A stretch of 48,898 nucleotides of DNA from NORP181 sp047623555 (GTDB taxonomy: Bacteria > Pseudomonadota > Alphaproteobacteria > Rhodobacterales > Rhodobacteraceae). The stretch is from positions 1 to 48,898 of the forward strand of contig JBLHMP010000020.1 in assembly GCA_047623555.1 (NCBI GenBank). The letters are read 5' to 3'. Positions 23,786 to 32,168 of the stretch are shown in pieces; position 1 is the first letter of the stretch, and each line of letters opens with the position of its first letter. Below the pieces are notes generated by a model. It searched no databases, had not been told where the DNA came from, and saw nothing but the letters and a program-made list of their open reading frames with translations. Both the position numbers and the translations under genes were made by a program.

Positions 23786-24532
23786 GTGTTACAGTATCTT
23801 GAAACCCCACACGGGCGCCGAATCGCCTATCACAAGACCGAAGGCTGCGGCCCAGGAATCGTTTTCCTGGGCGGGCTGATGTCGGATATGGAGGGCACCA
23901 AGGCGCTGCATCTGGAATACTGGGCACAGGCGCAGGGCAGGGCGTTTTTGCGGTTTGATTATTCCGGCCATGGGCAAAGCAGCGGCACGTTCGCTGAGGG
24001 CTGTATTGGCGATTGGGCCGAGGACACGGTTGATGCCGTGACCGCGCTGACGCAGGGGCGGCAAATTGTTGTTGGCTCGTCTATGGGCGGATGGCAGGCG
24101 CTGTTGCTGGCCAAGGCGCTGCCGGACCGGTTGGCCGGGTTGGTGACGGTCGCCGCTGCTCCGGATTTCACCGAAGATGGCTATTGGAAGAACTTTAGCG
24201 AGGAACAAAAACAGGCGCTGGACGTTGTCGGGCAGGTGCAATTGGCGTCTGATTATATGGAGCCCTATATTGTCACCAAACGCATGATCCAGGACGGCCG
24301 CACGCGGTTGGTGCTGCGCGATCCGTTGCCCTTGCCGTTTCCGGTGCGCTGTTTGCAGGGTACCAATGACACGGCCGTGACGACCGAAACCGCATTGCGT
24401 TTGTTGAACCATGCAACCTGCCCCGACATGCGGCTGACATTGGTTAAGGGGGCCGATCATCGATTTTCTGACGAGGCCTGCCTGAAAATGATAAGTGATG
24501 CGGTAGCAGAGTTAGTTGGTGAGGAGCCGTAA
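23786..24532 (+). CDS. Alpha/beta hydrolase, ABHD10-like
   Basis: 248 residues from GTG 23786, chosen because AGGAG lies 7 bases upstream; an earlier in-frame GTG at 23762 has no ribosome site. Motifs: oxyanion GIVFLGGLMSDMEGTKAL, then FLRFDYSGHGQSSGTF, nucleophile Ser in VVGSSMGGWQALLLAK, acid in QGTNDTAV, His in KGADHRFSD. This pattern follows the ABHD10 group of thioesterase-like hydrolases. The stop overlaps the next gene's start by one base (TAATG), making it first in a tight plus-strand series. Substrate unknown. Confidence 0.87.
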   Translation: MLQYLETPHGRRIAYHKTEGCGPGIVFLGGLMSDMEGTKALHLEYWAQAQGRAFLRFDYSGHGQSSGTFAEGCIGDWAEDTVDAVTALTQGRQIVVGSSMGGWQALLLAKALPDRLAGLVTVAAAPDFTEDGYWKNFSEEQKQALDVVGQVQLASDYMEPYIVTKRMIQDGRTRLVLRDPLPLPFPVRCLQGTNDTAVTTETALRLLNHATCPDMRLTLVKGADHRFSDEACLKMISDAVAELVGEEP

Positions 24533-25521
24533 TGCGCAAATTTGGCAAATTGGTCGGGCGGGCCTTTGTGGTCCTGATCGTCATCGCTACGGGTATGTGG
24601 TGGTTTGGCCCCTATGAAGACAACGACCTAAGTTCTTATTTTGAAACGCGAAAATTTGGCGAAGGTGTCGGCGTCTATTTTGAATCCATCGAATCCCGGT
24701 ACAAAGACATCACGCCGGGCACCGAAAAACGGGTAATCTGGGCTGGCCCGCGAGAAACCAGAACGCCGTATTCTGTGGTCTATCTGCACGGTTATTCCGC
24801 CACCTCGGAAGAAATCCGCCCGGTGCCGGACCTGATTGCCAAAGCATTAGGCGCCAATCTTTTTTACACGCGCCTGCGCGGGCACGGGCGCGATGGCAAA
24901 GCGCTGGCCGACGCCACGGTGTCGGAATGGATGTATGACACCGCCGAAGCCTTGGCCACCGGGCGTGCGGTTGGCGACAAGGTGATCGTGCTGTCCACTT
25001 CAACGGGTGGGACCATGGCGGCGGCGGCGGCAATGGATGCCAAGATGTCCAAAGACATCGCCGCGATGATCTTTGTGTCGCCCAATTTTGGCATCAACGA
25101 CCCAGCAGCCCCATTGCTGACATGGCCCGCAGCACGGTATTGGGTGCCGTTGGTCGTGGGGCAGGAAACCAGTTCTGAGCCAGTCAATGAACAGCATGAA
25201 ATGTTCTGGACCAACTCCTATCCAACCAAGGGGCTGACAACGTTGGCGGCGTTAATTCAGGCTGTGGTCGATCTGGATTTCACCAAAGCAGAGATCCCGG
25301 CCTTGTTCTGGTTGTCGGATGACGATCAGGTGGTGCGCCCGGATATTTCGCGCGATATCGCCAAAGAATGGGGCGGACCAGCGGCGGTTCACGCGGTGAC
25401 AATGGGACCGGATGACGACAAAGGCGCGCATGTTATTGCCGGTGTTATCAGATCACCCGGACAGACCGACGCCGCAGTGGTCGGGATGCTTGACTGGTTA
25501 AACGACAAGGGGATCAAATGA
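24532..25521 (+). CDS. Membrane-anchored alpha/beta hydrolase
   Basis: 329 residues. An N-terminal hydrophobic helix (GRAFVVLIVIATGMWWFGPY) anchors it, with the catalytic domain probably in the periplasm. Motifs: SVVYLHGYSATSEEIRPV (oxyanion), FYTRLRGHGRDG, nucleophile Ser in VLSTSTGGTMAAAAAMD, and DDDKGAHVIAG with the likely His. The STSTGG elbow departs from the common GxSxG. It overlaps both neighbours (TAATG before, ATGA after), so it forms one unit with the ABHD10-like and VOC genes. Confidence 0.83.
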   Translation: MRKFGKLVGRAFVVLIVIATGMWWFGPYEDNDLSSYFETRKFGEGVGVYFESIESRYKDITPGTEKRVIWAGPRETRTPYSVVYLHGYSATSEEIRPVPDLIAKALGANLFYTRLRGHGRDGKALADATVSEWMYDTAEALATGRAVGDKVIVLSTSTGGTMAAAAAMDAKMSKDIAAMIFVSPNFGINDPAAPLLTWPAARYWVPLVVGQETSSEPVNEQHEMFWTNSYPTKGLTTLAALIQAVVDLDFTKAEIPALFWLSDDDQVVRPDISRDIAKEWGGPAAVHAVTMGPDDDKGAHVIAGVIRSPGQTDAAVVGMLDWLNDKGIK

Positions 25522-25946
25522 TGGAACAACGGATTAGTCTGATTACGCTGGGGGTGGCCGATGTTGACGTCACCGCCGCGTTTTACACGGCGCTGGGCTG
25601 GGCGCGGGTCGATTCACCTGATGGGGTGATCGCTTTTGATCTGATTGGGCAGACACTGGGCCTGTATCCTTTGGCCAAGATGGCCGAGGATATCGGGTTG
25701 TCAGTTGAGGACCTGGGACATGGCGCCATGACGCTTGGCTATAATTGCCGCGCGAAGGAAGACGTGGGGACGATATTAATCGCGGCCAAGGCGGCGGGGG
25801 CGGACATTCTGAAACCGGCCGCAGACGTGTTTTGGGGCGGCCATCACGGGTTTTTCCGCGACCCCGACGGGCAAATCTGGGAGATCGCGTTTAATCCGTT
25901 TTCGGAACTGTCCAAGGACGGCGGCTTTCGCTGGAACGGTTACTAG
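25518..25946 (+). CDS. VOC-superfamily (glyoxalase-like) protein
   Basis: 142 residues with the VOC fold: ISLITLGVADVDVTAAFYTA, LGWARVDSP, a mid segment HGAMTLGYNCRAKEDVGTIL, and the closing HHGFFRDPDGQIWEIAFNPF. The last block (FxDPDGxxWEIA) carries the terminal metal-ligand Glu. The first ligand position lacks His (ISLITLG), so it is not a standard glyoxalase I; other VOC roles such as dioxygenase or resistance are possible. Start ATG 25518 overlaps the preceding stop as ATGA; ATG 25521 directly follows. Confidence 0.85.
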   Translation: MMEQRISLITLGVADVDVTAAFYTALGWARVDSPDGVIAFDLIGQTLGLYPLAKMAEDIGLSVEDLGHGAMTLGYNCRAKEDVGTILIAAKAAGADILKPAADVFWGGHHGFFRDPDGQIWEIAFNPFSELSKDGGFRWNGY

Positions 25947-25948
25947 GG

Positions 25949-26581
25949 ATGCGCAAACCCGCCAGCATGTGGAGCCTTGAGACGCTGGGCCGGGTGAAAC
26001 TATCGAGGTATTTTTACATGCGCGATTTCCTGTATTCGGAAATCGGCAGTTTTCACGAACGTCAGAACATCCCGGAAAACCCTGATCTTGCGATCGAAAC
26101 TGGCCGTGCATTTTGCCAAACCCTACTGGACCCGCTTGAGGAAACCTTTGGCCGGATCGCGGTGCGGTCGGGCTATCGTTCACCAACGTTGAATCAGTTT
26201 GGCAATGAAATCCGACTGAATTGTGCCGCCAATGATCATCCGCTGGAATGCCATATCTGGGATCGGGGGCAGGGGGACGACCGCATTGCCGGGGCATCGA
26301 TTGTCATCCCCTGGTTTGCGGATTGTTATAAATTGGGGCGCGATTGGCGCGATCTCGCGTGGTGGTTACATGACCACCTAGAGTATTCCGAGATTTGGTT
26401 TTTTCCGAAACTCTGCGCCTTTAATCTGACCTGGCGGCCAAATCCGCAGCGCATGATTTCCAGCTATATCGCCCCGCGTGGCAAATTGTTGGCGGCGGGT
26501 GCTGAACCGGACGAGGAATTGCCCATTCGAGAGGCCCGTTATGTCGACTTTCCGCCGTTTCGTGGTATTGATTTTCCATGA
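25949..26581 (+). CDS. Peptidase M15-like (DD-peptidase fold) protein
   Basis: 210 residues, no signal peptide. The first part reads LSRYFYMRDFLYSEIGSFHE, NIPENPDLAIETGRAFCQTL, LDPLEETFGRIAVRSGYRSP and TLNQ, the layout of M15A-type peptidoglycan peptidases (the SGYRSPxLN signature). The expected zinc ligands are not all obvious: candidates are HPLECHIWDRGQGDD and HDHLEYSEIWFF. It may be a catalytically altered member, or one with cytoplasmic or phage-type location. It starts 3 bases after the VOC gene and belongs to the same unit. Confidence 0.6.
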   Translation: MRKPASMWSLETLGRVKLSRYFYMRDFLYSEIGSFHERQNIPENPDLAIETGRAFCQTLLDPLEETFGRIAVRSGYRSPTLNQFGNEIRLNCAANDHPLECHIWDRGQGDDRIAGASIVIPWFADCYKLGRDWRDLAWWLHDHLEYSEIWFFPKLCAFNLTWRPNPQRMISSYIAPRGKLLAAGAEPDEELPIREARYVDFPPFRGIDFP

Positions 26582-26623
26582 GCACAAAAGCCTTTTTTAT
26601 GTATTTTTTAAGTGAGATGTTTG

Positions 26624-27322
26624 ATGATTGAACCTTTGGTTCTGATCCCTGAAATGATGTGTGATGTGCGCGTATTTTTGCCACAACTCATTGCCATGAC
26701 CCCTGGGCGCGCCGTGATGGTCGCGCCGATCACTAGGGCCGAACGTATCGAAGACATCGCGAAAAACCTGTTGCACCAATTGCCCGAACGCTTTGCACTG
26801 GCCGGGCTAAGCATGGGCGGTGTTGTTGCATTAGAGGTGTTGCGCCGCGTGCCCGAACGGGTCAGCCGCATCTGTTTGATGAGCACCAACCCGCTTGCAG
26901 AAACACCCGCAGCGGCGGCAATGCGCGAACCGATGATCATCGGCGCGGCGGCCGGGCGCCTGGATGATGTCATGCGTGAAACCATGCCGCTTGAACATCT
27001 GGCCAGCGGGCCAGAGCGGTTGAATGTGCTCAATCTGGTCTATGAAATGGCCCGTGATCTGGGGCCGGATGTGTTTGTCGCACAATCGCGCGCCTTGCAG
27101 CGACGCCCGGATCAACAGGGCACATTGCGCCGTTGCAAAGTGCCAGCGCTGGTGCTTTGCGGCGAACAGGACATATTGACACCACCCAAACGTCATGAAT
27201 TTATGGCCAATCTGATCCCAAACGCAACATTGGCCATCCTTCCCGGGGCCGGTCATTTGCCGACACTGGAACAACCTGAATTGACCACAGAAGCCCTGCA
27301 AAACTGGTTAACCGACGATTGA
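26624..27322 (+). CDS. Alpha/beta hydrolase (esterase/thioesterase-like)
   Basis: 232 residues from ATG 26624; a GTG four codons earlier is possible. Motifs: PLVLIPEMMCDVRVFLPQL (oxyanion strand and loop), nucleophile Ser in LAGLSMGGVVALEVLRRVPE, a short cap with MREPMIIGAAAG, the acid in VLCGEQDILTPPK, and the catalytic His in GAGHLPTLEQPE. Resembles the BioH/menaquinone-hydrolase type of small hydrolases, but no pathway genes are nearby. It is followed 7 bases later by the glycosyltransferase gene. Confidence 0.85.
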   Translation: MIEPLVLIPEMMCDVRVFLPQLIAMTPGRAVMVAPITRAERIEDIAKNLLHQLPERFALAGLSMGGVVALEVLRRVPERVSRICLMSTNPLAETPAAAAMREPMIIGAAAGRLDDVMRETMPLEHLASGPERLNVLNLVYEMARDLGPDVFVAQSRALQRRPDQQGTLRRCKVPALVLCGEQDILTPPKRHEFMANLIPNATLAILPGAGHLPTLEQPELTTEALQNWLTDD

Positions 27323-27329
27323 GCCCATA

Positions 27330-28571
27330 ATGCGATCTTTGCCCCAAGATGATTCACTGTTGATATACGCGCCGGTGCCGGTGTTCCGGCGCGATGGGCA
27401 GTTGTACATCGAACGACAGGCGCTGAACGGTGTGCGGCTTTGGGCGGCGAATTTCGCCTTTGTTACCATTATGATGCCGCTTGATCCGGGGCCACCACCG
27501 GTTGGCTGGGTGCCTTTACCCACGGGGGATAAAACGCTTGAGCGGATTGCGATTGAGCCCTTGCCGATGGCCTATCGACCAGATCAGTTCCTGCGCCATT
27601 TGACTGCGACGCGGGCGCGCATTTGCACGTTGATGGCGTCGGCGCAGTATCTTAGTTTTGCCATTGGCGGGCTGTTTGGCGACTGGGGCGCGGTCAGTTG
27701 TCTTGAGGCGCACCGGTTGGGCCGACCGTTTGCGGTTTGGACCGATCGGGTCGAATCCGAGGTCATGCGCAGCGCGATTGGCCACGGATCATGGCGCCAT
27801 AGGCTGCGCGCGCGGCTGTATCATCGCCCGATGGCGCGGCTTGAACGTAGGGTGATCGGGAAATCGACATTGGGGTTGTTTCACGGGCATGAAACCTTTG
27901 AAAGTTATGCGCCTTTTGCCAGTAATCCACATCTGGTGCATGACATCCACATCTCGGTCAAAGACCATATTTCCGGCGAAGAGCTGAGCCAAAAGCAGGC
28001 AGAGGCCAATGATGGCCCCCACGGTGACCCACTGCGTATTTGTTATGTCGGGCGGATGGACGACATGAAAGGCCCGCTTGATTGGGTCGACGCACTGGGC
28101 AAATTGGCGGCACAGAATGTGGCGTTTGAGGCCACATGGCTGGGTGACGGTGATTTGCGCAGCAAGATGGCGGCACGGATTGACGCGCTGGGGTTGACCG
28201 ATCGCATCCATACCCCCGGATTTGCCGATAATCGCGAGGCTGTGCTGGAGGTTTTACGCCAGTCGCAGGTGTTCATGTTTTGCCACAAAACCCCAGAATC
28301 ACCGCGCTGCCTGATTGAGGCTTTGATCTCGGGCGCGGTGCTGGTTGGTTATGACGGCGCCTTTGCACGGGATTTGACCGCCGGGCAGGATAGCGGCGTG
28401 TTTGTCCCGATTGGGGATGTGGATGGGTTGGCCCAGCAGGTGGCCGCACTCGCCGCAAATCGGCGGCGGTTGGCGGATCTGATTGGCAAAGCCGTTCAGG
28501 ATGGCGCGCCGTTTGACGATGTGTCGGTGTTTCGCCACCGTAGCACGCTGATCAAGAAATACCTTTGCTAA
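27330..28571 (+). CDS. Glycosyltransferase, GT4-like
   Basis: 413 residues. The C-terminal Rossmann domain has GT4/GT-B features: RICYVGRMDDMKGPLDWVDA, ATWLGDGDLRSKMAARI, DRIHTPGFADNREAVLEVLR, and the donor-site motif HKTPESPRCLIEALISGAVL with the E-x7-E pattern. The N-terminal half is variable, as usual for the acceptor side, and has no signal peptide or membrane helix. It probably adds a sugar to a surface polysaccharide or lipid. No polysaccharide cluster is adjacent, so the acceptor is unknown. There is no clear ribosome site before the ATG. Confidence 0.85.
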   Translation: MRSLPQDDSLLIYAPVPVFRRDGQLYIERQALNGVRLWAANFAFVTIMMPLDPGPPPVGWVPLPTGDKTLERIAIEPLPMAYRPDQFLRHLTATRARICTLMASAQYLSFAIGGLFGDWGAVSCLEAHRLGRPFAVWTDRVESEVMRSAIGHGSWRHRLRARLYHRPMARLERRVIGKSTLGLFHGHETFESYAPFASNPHLVHDIHISVKDHISGEELSQKQAEANDGPHGDPLRICYVGRMDDMKGPLDWVDALGKLAAQNVAFEATWLGDGDLRSKMAARIDALGLTDRIHTPGFADNREAVLEVLRQSQVFMFCHKTPESPRCLIEALISGAVLVGYDGAFARDLTAGQDSGVFVPIGDVDGLAQQVAALAANRRRLADLIGKAVQDGAPFDDVSVFRHRSTLIKKYLC

Positions 28572-28704
28572 ACAGCCGGTTGCGCACAAGAGGTCGTGCG
28601 ATACAACAACCGCCGCACAGAACTGACCAGCAGGCGGGTTTCATCGCCAGCTGAGCGGACGTGACCAAGCCGCCGATTTTGGTAAGTTTGGTGGTGGTAA
28701 ACAT
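28552..28704 (-). CDS. Possible 50-residue Cys-containing small protein
   Basis: In the gap after the glycosyltransferase gene, the minus strand has ATG 28704 preceded by a very strong purine-rich site (GGGAGGGGG, about 3-11 bases upstream). It encodes MFTTTKLTKIGGLVTSAQLA followed by MKPACWSVLCGGCCIARPLV, then RNRLFSKGIS and a stop. It has four Cys within ten residues. I recognise no family. The 3' end overlaps the glycosyltransferase end by 20 bp. It is reported because of the ribosome site, but a chance frame is quite possible. The rest of the gap up to 28806 shows no other signal. Confidence 0.25.
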   Translation of the reverse strand: MFTTTKLTKIGGLVTSAQLAMKPACWSVLCGGCCIARPLVRNRLFSKGIS

Positions 28705-28806
28705 TTGCCCCCTCCCGCCCTTGAACCGGTAAACCGCTGACTTGAACTGCCGGGCAGAACTGCGAATACGTCAATCGTATTAGAGGGTTAGATCGGCAAA
28801 GGCATA

Positions 28807-28831
28807 GCCCGGGCCACGCGGTGACCCGGGC
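28807..28831 (-). terminator. Hairpin after phaZ
   Basis: GCCCGGG (28807-28813) and CCCGGGC (28825-28831) form a perfect 7-bp GC stem with an 11-base loop, 16 bases after the phaZ stop. The downstream minus-strand bases are not U-rich, so it would be a weak or Rho-assisted terminator. Confidence 0.5.
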
Positions 28832-28847
28832 AAATATAACTCAAACG

Positions 28848-30125
28848 CTATTTTGCAGCGGCTTTTTTCTTGGCAACCGTTTTCTTGACGGGTGCCGCAC
28901 TGTTTGCATCAATGAAATCAAGCACCAAGGGGCGGATGTTCTCGCGCCACGAGCGGCCCGCGAAAATCCCGTAATGCCCGGCGCCAGGTTCGACATGGCT
29001 GGCCTTTTTGCTGTCTGGCAGGCCGGTGCAAAGGTCCAGCGCCGCAATACACTGACCGGGCGCAGAAATGTCATCCTCGGCACCCTCAACGGTTTTCACC
29101 GCAACACTGGTGATCTTGCCGATATCAATCTTGTGGCCATCGACAACAAATTCGTTCTTGGCGATCTCGCAGTGTTTGAAAATACGTTCAACCGTGGACA
29201 GGTAGAACTCGGCTGGCATGTCCATAACGGCCAGATATTCGTCATAGAACCGGTTGTGCGCGTCATGATCTGACGCTTCGCCCTTGGCGGTGCTCGAAAT
29301 CTGATCGGTAAACGCGGTTTTGTGTCGTTCGCCGTTCATCGACATGAACGACGCCAGTTGCAGCAGGCCCGGATAGACCAGACGCCCAACGCCGGGATGT
29401 TTAAAGCCAACCCGCTGGATCATGGTTTCCTCAAGCACACCCATCGTGGCGCGGGCGCCAAAGTCGGTGACATCGGTTGGGGCGGCATCCGGATTGACCG
29501 GGCCGCCAATCAGGGTCAACGAGCGAGGCTGTGCATCTGGGTCCTGTTCGGCCAGATAGGCGGTGGCGGCCAGCGTCAAAGGCGCAGGCTGACAGACCGC
29601 AATTACATGCGTGTCAGGGCCCATTTCGCGCATGAAGTCGACCAGATACAGGGTGTAATCTTCGATATCGAATTTGCCGGCAGACACCGGGATGTCGCGG
29701 GCATTGTGCCAATCAGTAACGTACACTTCGCAATCGACCAGCAGGCTTTTGACGGTGCTGCGCAGTAAAGTTGCATAATGGCCCGACATTGGCGCAACCA
29801 GCAGAACCTTGCGCGGGCTTGGGTCGCGGCCGGTAACTTTGAAATGGATCAGATCGCCAAACGGGCGTTCGACCACGGTTTCAATGTCGACCAGATGGTC
29901 TTTGCCATCTTTGCAGGTAAAGGTGCGAATGCCCCAGTCGGGCTTGACCACCATGCGTGAAAACGTGCGTTCCGTGACCTCACCCCAAGCCGCCATCATG
30001 TCCAACGCCGGATTTGGCATTGTGCTGAATATCGGGTAGGATGCCATAGCTTTGGCAGACGCGCCCAACCATTGGTTGGTGTTGCGTGTGGCCTCCATCA
30101 AGTCGTAGGTCATCATGAAACGCAT
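28848..30125 (-). CDS. phaZ: Intracellular poly(3-hydroxyalkanoate) depolymerase
   Basis: 425 residues from ATG 30125, which has AGGAG about 10 bases upstream; an ATG at 30212 adds 29 residues without a site. It starts MRFMMTYDLMEATRNTNQWL, the standard N-terminus of the PhaZ family. The nucleophile is Cys (about residue 178) in VIAVCQPAPLTL, the Cys-type lipase box of intracellular PHB depolymerases. VTDWHNARDIPVSAGKF and the late PGAGHYGIFAGRSWRE (catalytic His) complete it. The protein breaks down stored PHB on granules. The end, PVKKTVAKKKAAAK, is a Lys/Ala tail much like the phasin's C-terminus. It is divergent from phaC. Confidence 0.94.
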   Translation of the reverse strand: MRFMMTYDLMEATRNTNQWLGASAKAMASYPIFSTMPNPALDMMAAWGEVTERTFSRMVVKPDWGIRTFTCKDGKDHLVDIETVVERPFGDLIHFKVTGRDPSPRKVLLVAPMSGHYATLLRSTVKSLLVDCEVYVTDWHNARDIPVSAGKFDIEDYTLYLVDFMREMGPDTHVIAVCQPAPLTLAATAYLAEQDPDAQPRSLTLIGGPVNPDAAPTDVTDFGARATMGVLEETMIQRVGFKHPGVGRLVYPGLLQLASFMSMNGERHKTAFTDQISSTAKGEASDHDAHNRFYDEYLAVMDMPAEFYLSTVERIFKHCEIAKNEFVVDGHKIDIGKITSVAVKTVEGAEDDISAPGQCIAALDLCTGLPDSKKASHVEPGAGHYGIFAGRSWRENIRPLVLDFIDANSAAPVKKTVAKKKAAAK

Positions 30126-30198
30126 GTTTGGGTCTCCTATTATCGACCGGGTATCCGGACTATTCGTCGCTTTGCCTCCCATAGCCAACGACATTATT

Positions 30199-30209
30199 CT
30201 GCGTAGCAG
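30199..30209. promoter_or_regulatory. PhaR-type operator upstream of phaC
   Basis: CTGC-GTA-GCAG is a perfect dyad 24 bases before the phaC start, in the phaZ-phaC intergenic region. It matches the CTGC-N3/4-GCAG sequence reported for PhaR of Rhodobacter and Paracoccus. The position would let PhaR influence phaC and perhaps phaZ. Confidence 0.65.
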
Positions 30210-30232
30210 CAAAGTACGAGGGATTCTTTAAA

Positions 30233-32038
30233 ATGACAACAGGCCAAGAAAATACGTCAGATTCGAGTGGCGAGTCACTGGAACGCTTAAGTGAAAATCT
30301 TGGCAAAGTCGAGGCGCTGTCACAGCGCTTAATCGACGTAATGTCCAATAAAAAAGGCCATAACAAGGCATTGAACGGCCCTGACCAAGAGCTGTTTACC
30401 AAAGCCGCGACTGCCTACTGGAACGAAGCGATGGAAAATCCTTCAAAGGTTTTAGAGCATCAATTGGGGTTTTGGGCACAGTCCGTGACCCAGTTTGTGC
30501 AGGTGCAGCAATCTGTGACGCAGGGTGGATTGACGCCCCAAGAGAGCAAAGCCCCCAAGGATCGGCGTTTCGCAAATGCGATGTGGGATACAAACCCGTA
30601 TTTTAATTCCATCAAACGCCAGTACCAACTGAATGCGCAAGCGATTGAACAGGCGGTTGCGGATGTCGATGATATGGATGACCTGGAAAAGCGCCGTTTG
30701 ACACATTTTTCCAAGCAGATCGTCGATATGATGGCGCCGACCAATTTTCTGGCCACCAACCCGGATGCGTTGGAAAAGGCAGTTGAAACCGATGGCCAAT
30801 CGCTGATTGACGGGCTGGAAAATCTGGTGTCAGACCTTGAGGCCAACGACGGCGAACTTATCGTGCGTCTGGCGGACGAAACAGCGTTTGAGTTGGGCGT
30901 AAATATCGCCACCACCCCGGGCGAGGTGGTTTTTCGCAACCGAATGCTTGAGCTGATCCAATATACGCCGGTGACCGAAACGGTGCACACTACGCCGCTG
31001 ATTGTTTTTCCACCCTGGATCAACAAATTCTATGTGCTTGACCTGAAAGCACAGAACAGCCTGATCAAATGGATCACCGAACAGGGCTATACCCTGTTTG
31101 TGGTCAGCTGGGTGAACCCCGATGAATCCTATCGTGATGTTGGGATTGAGGACTATATTGAGGAAGGTTATCTCGCGACGATTGATGTCGTCAAAGAGAT
31201 CACCGGCGAGAAACAGGTGAATTGCGTAGGCTACTGCATCGCAGGCTCGACGCTGTGCATGACCTTGTCGTTGCTTAAACAGCGCGGCGACAAGTCGATC
31301 AAATCGGCGACCCTGTTCACGGCTTTGACTGATTTCTCGGAGCAGGGCGAATTTACCCCGTTCCTGCAGAATGATTTTATTGACGGGGTCGAGGATGAAG
31401 TCGCTGAAAATGGCATTTTACCGTCCTACCTCATGGCGCGGACCTTCAGTTATCTGCGGGCGAACGATCTGGTTTATGCCCCGGCGATCCGCAACTACAT
31501 GATGGGGGAATCGCCCCCGGCGTTTGATCTGCTCTATTGGAATGGCGATGGCGCCAATCTGCCGGCCAAAATGGCAGTGCAATATCTGCGTGGCCTTTGC
31601 CAGAATAACGAATTTGCCGATGGTGGTTTTGAGCTGTTGGGCACAACCTTGCGGTTGTCCGAGGTCGAGGTGCCCCTATGCGCCATCGCCTGCGAGACCG
31701 ACCATATTGCCGCCTGGAAAGACAGCTTTCGCGGTGTTCAGCAGATGAAGTCAAAGAGCAAGACGTTCATCATGACCCAGTCGGGCCATATCGCCGGCAT
31801 TGTCAATCCGCCGAGCCGCAACAAATACGGTCATTATACCAATACCGATATGACGCTGAATGCGGATGGCTGGCAGGCCAGTGCGGATTTCCACGAAGGA
31901 TCGTGGTGGCCGCGTTGGGAGAAATGGTTATCCAAGCGTTCGGGCAAACAGGTTCCAGCCCGAATTCCGGGCGAGGGCGGGTACAAATCCATTTGTCCGG
32001 CTCCTGGAACCTATGTCCGGGTCAAGGCAAACGACTGA
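30233..32038 (+). CDS. phaC: Class I poly(3-hydroxyalkanoate) synthase
   Basis: 601 residues, normal for class I. After an N-terminal domain (to about 200, with NPYFNSIKRQYQLNAQAIEQ), the alpha/beta-hydrolase core has PPWINKFYVLDLKAQNSLIK, then FVVSWVNPDESYRD. The nucleophile is Cys 335 in VGYCIAGSTLCM, the acid lies in CETDHIAAWKD and the His in MTQSGHIAGIVNPP. It polymerises (R)-3-hydroxyacyl-CoA on the surface of growing granules. Divergent from phaZ, it is followed 130 bp later by phaP. Precursor genes phaA and phaB are not in the window. Confidence 0.97.
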   Translation: MTTGQENTSDSSGESLERLSENLGKVEALSQRLIDVMSNKKGHNKALNGPDQELFTKAATAYWNEAMENPSKVLEHQLGFWAQSVTQFVQVQQSVTQGGLTPQESKAPKDRRFANAMWDTNPYFNSIKRQYQLNAQAIEQAVADVDDMDDLEKRRLTHFSKQIVDMMAPTNFLATNPDALEKAVETDGQSLIDGLENLVSDLEANDGELIVRLADETAFELGVNIATTPGEVVFRNRMLELIQYTPVTETVHTTPLIVFPPWINKFYVLDLKAQNSLIKWITEQGYTLFVVSWVNPDESYRDVGIEDYIEEGYLATIDVVKEITGEKQVNCVGYCIAGSTLCMTLSLLKQRGDKSIKSATLFTALTDFSEQGEFTPFLQNDFIDGVEDEVAENGILPSYLMARTFSYLRANDLVYAPAIRNYMMGESPPAFDLLYWNGDGANLPAKMAVQYLRGLCQNNEFADGGFELLGTTLRLSEVEVPLCAIACETDHIAAWKDSFRGVQQMKSKSKTFIMTQSGHIAGIVNPPSRNKYGHYTNTDMTLNADGWQASADFHEGSWWPRWEKWLSKRSGKQVPARIPGEGGYKSICPAPGTYVRVKAND

Positions 32039-32062
32039 AAACTAACGGTTCCTGATATTTTT

Positions 32063-32073
32063 CTGCGGCGCAG
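32063..32073. promoter_or_regulatory. PhaR-type operator upstream of phaP (distal)
   Basis: CTGC-GGC-GCAG, a perfect CTGC-N3-GCAG dyad about 95 bases before the phasin start. It is centred 30 bases (about three helical turns) from the second copy, which would suit cooperative binding on one DNA face. Confidence 0.72.
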
Positions 32074-32092
32074 CATATTTACACTTGAAATG

Positions 32093-32103
32093 CTGCACCG
32101 CAG
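32093..32103. promoter_or_regulatory. PhaR-type operator upstream of phaP (proximal)
   Basis: CTGC-ACC-GCAG, the second perfect dyad, 65 bases before the phasin start. Further half sites (TGCAGCA near 32117-32124) follow. Strong repression of phasin by PhaR in the absence of granules is the known behaviour. Confidence 0.72.
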
Positions 32104-32168
32104 CATGCATATACATTGCAGCAAGACAACAAACGGGCCGCACCCGCAAATTTCATAGGACTAGTAAA

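Noticed and set aside
32085..32168. Upstream extension of the phasin gene
   Set aside because: It reads through the operator region and encodes a Cys/Arg-rich leader unlike any phasin.
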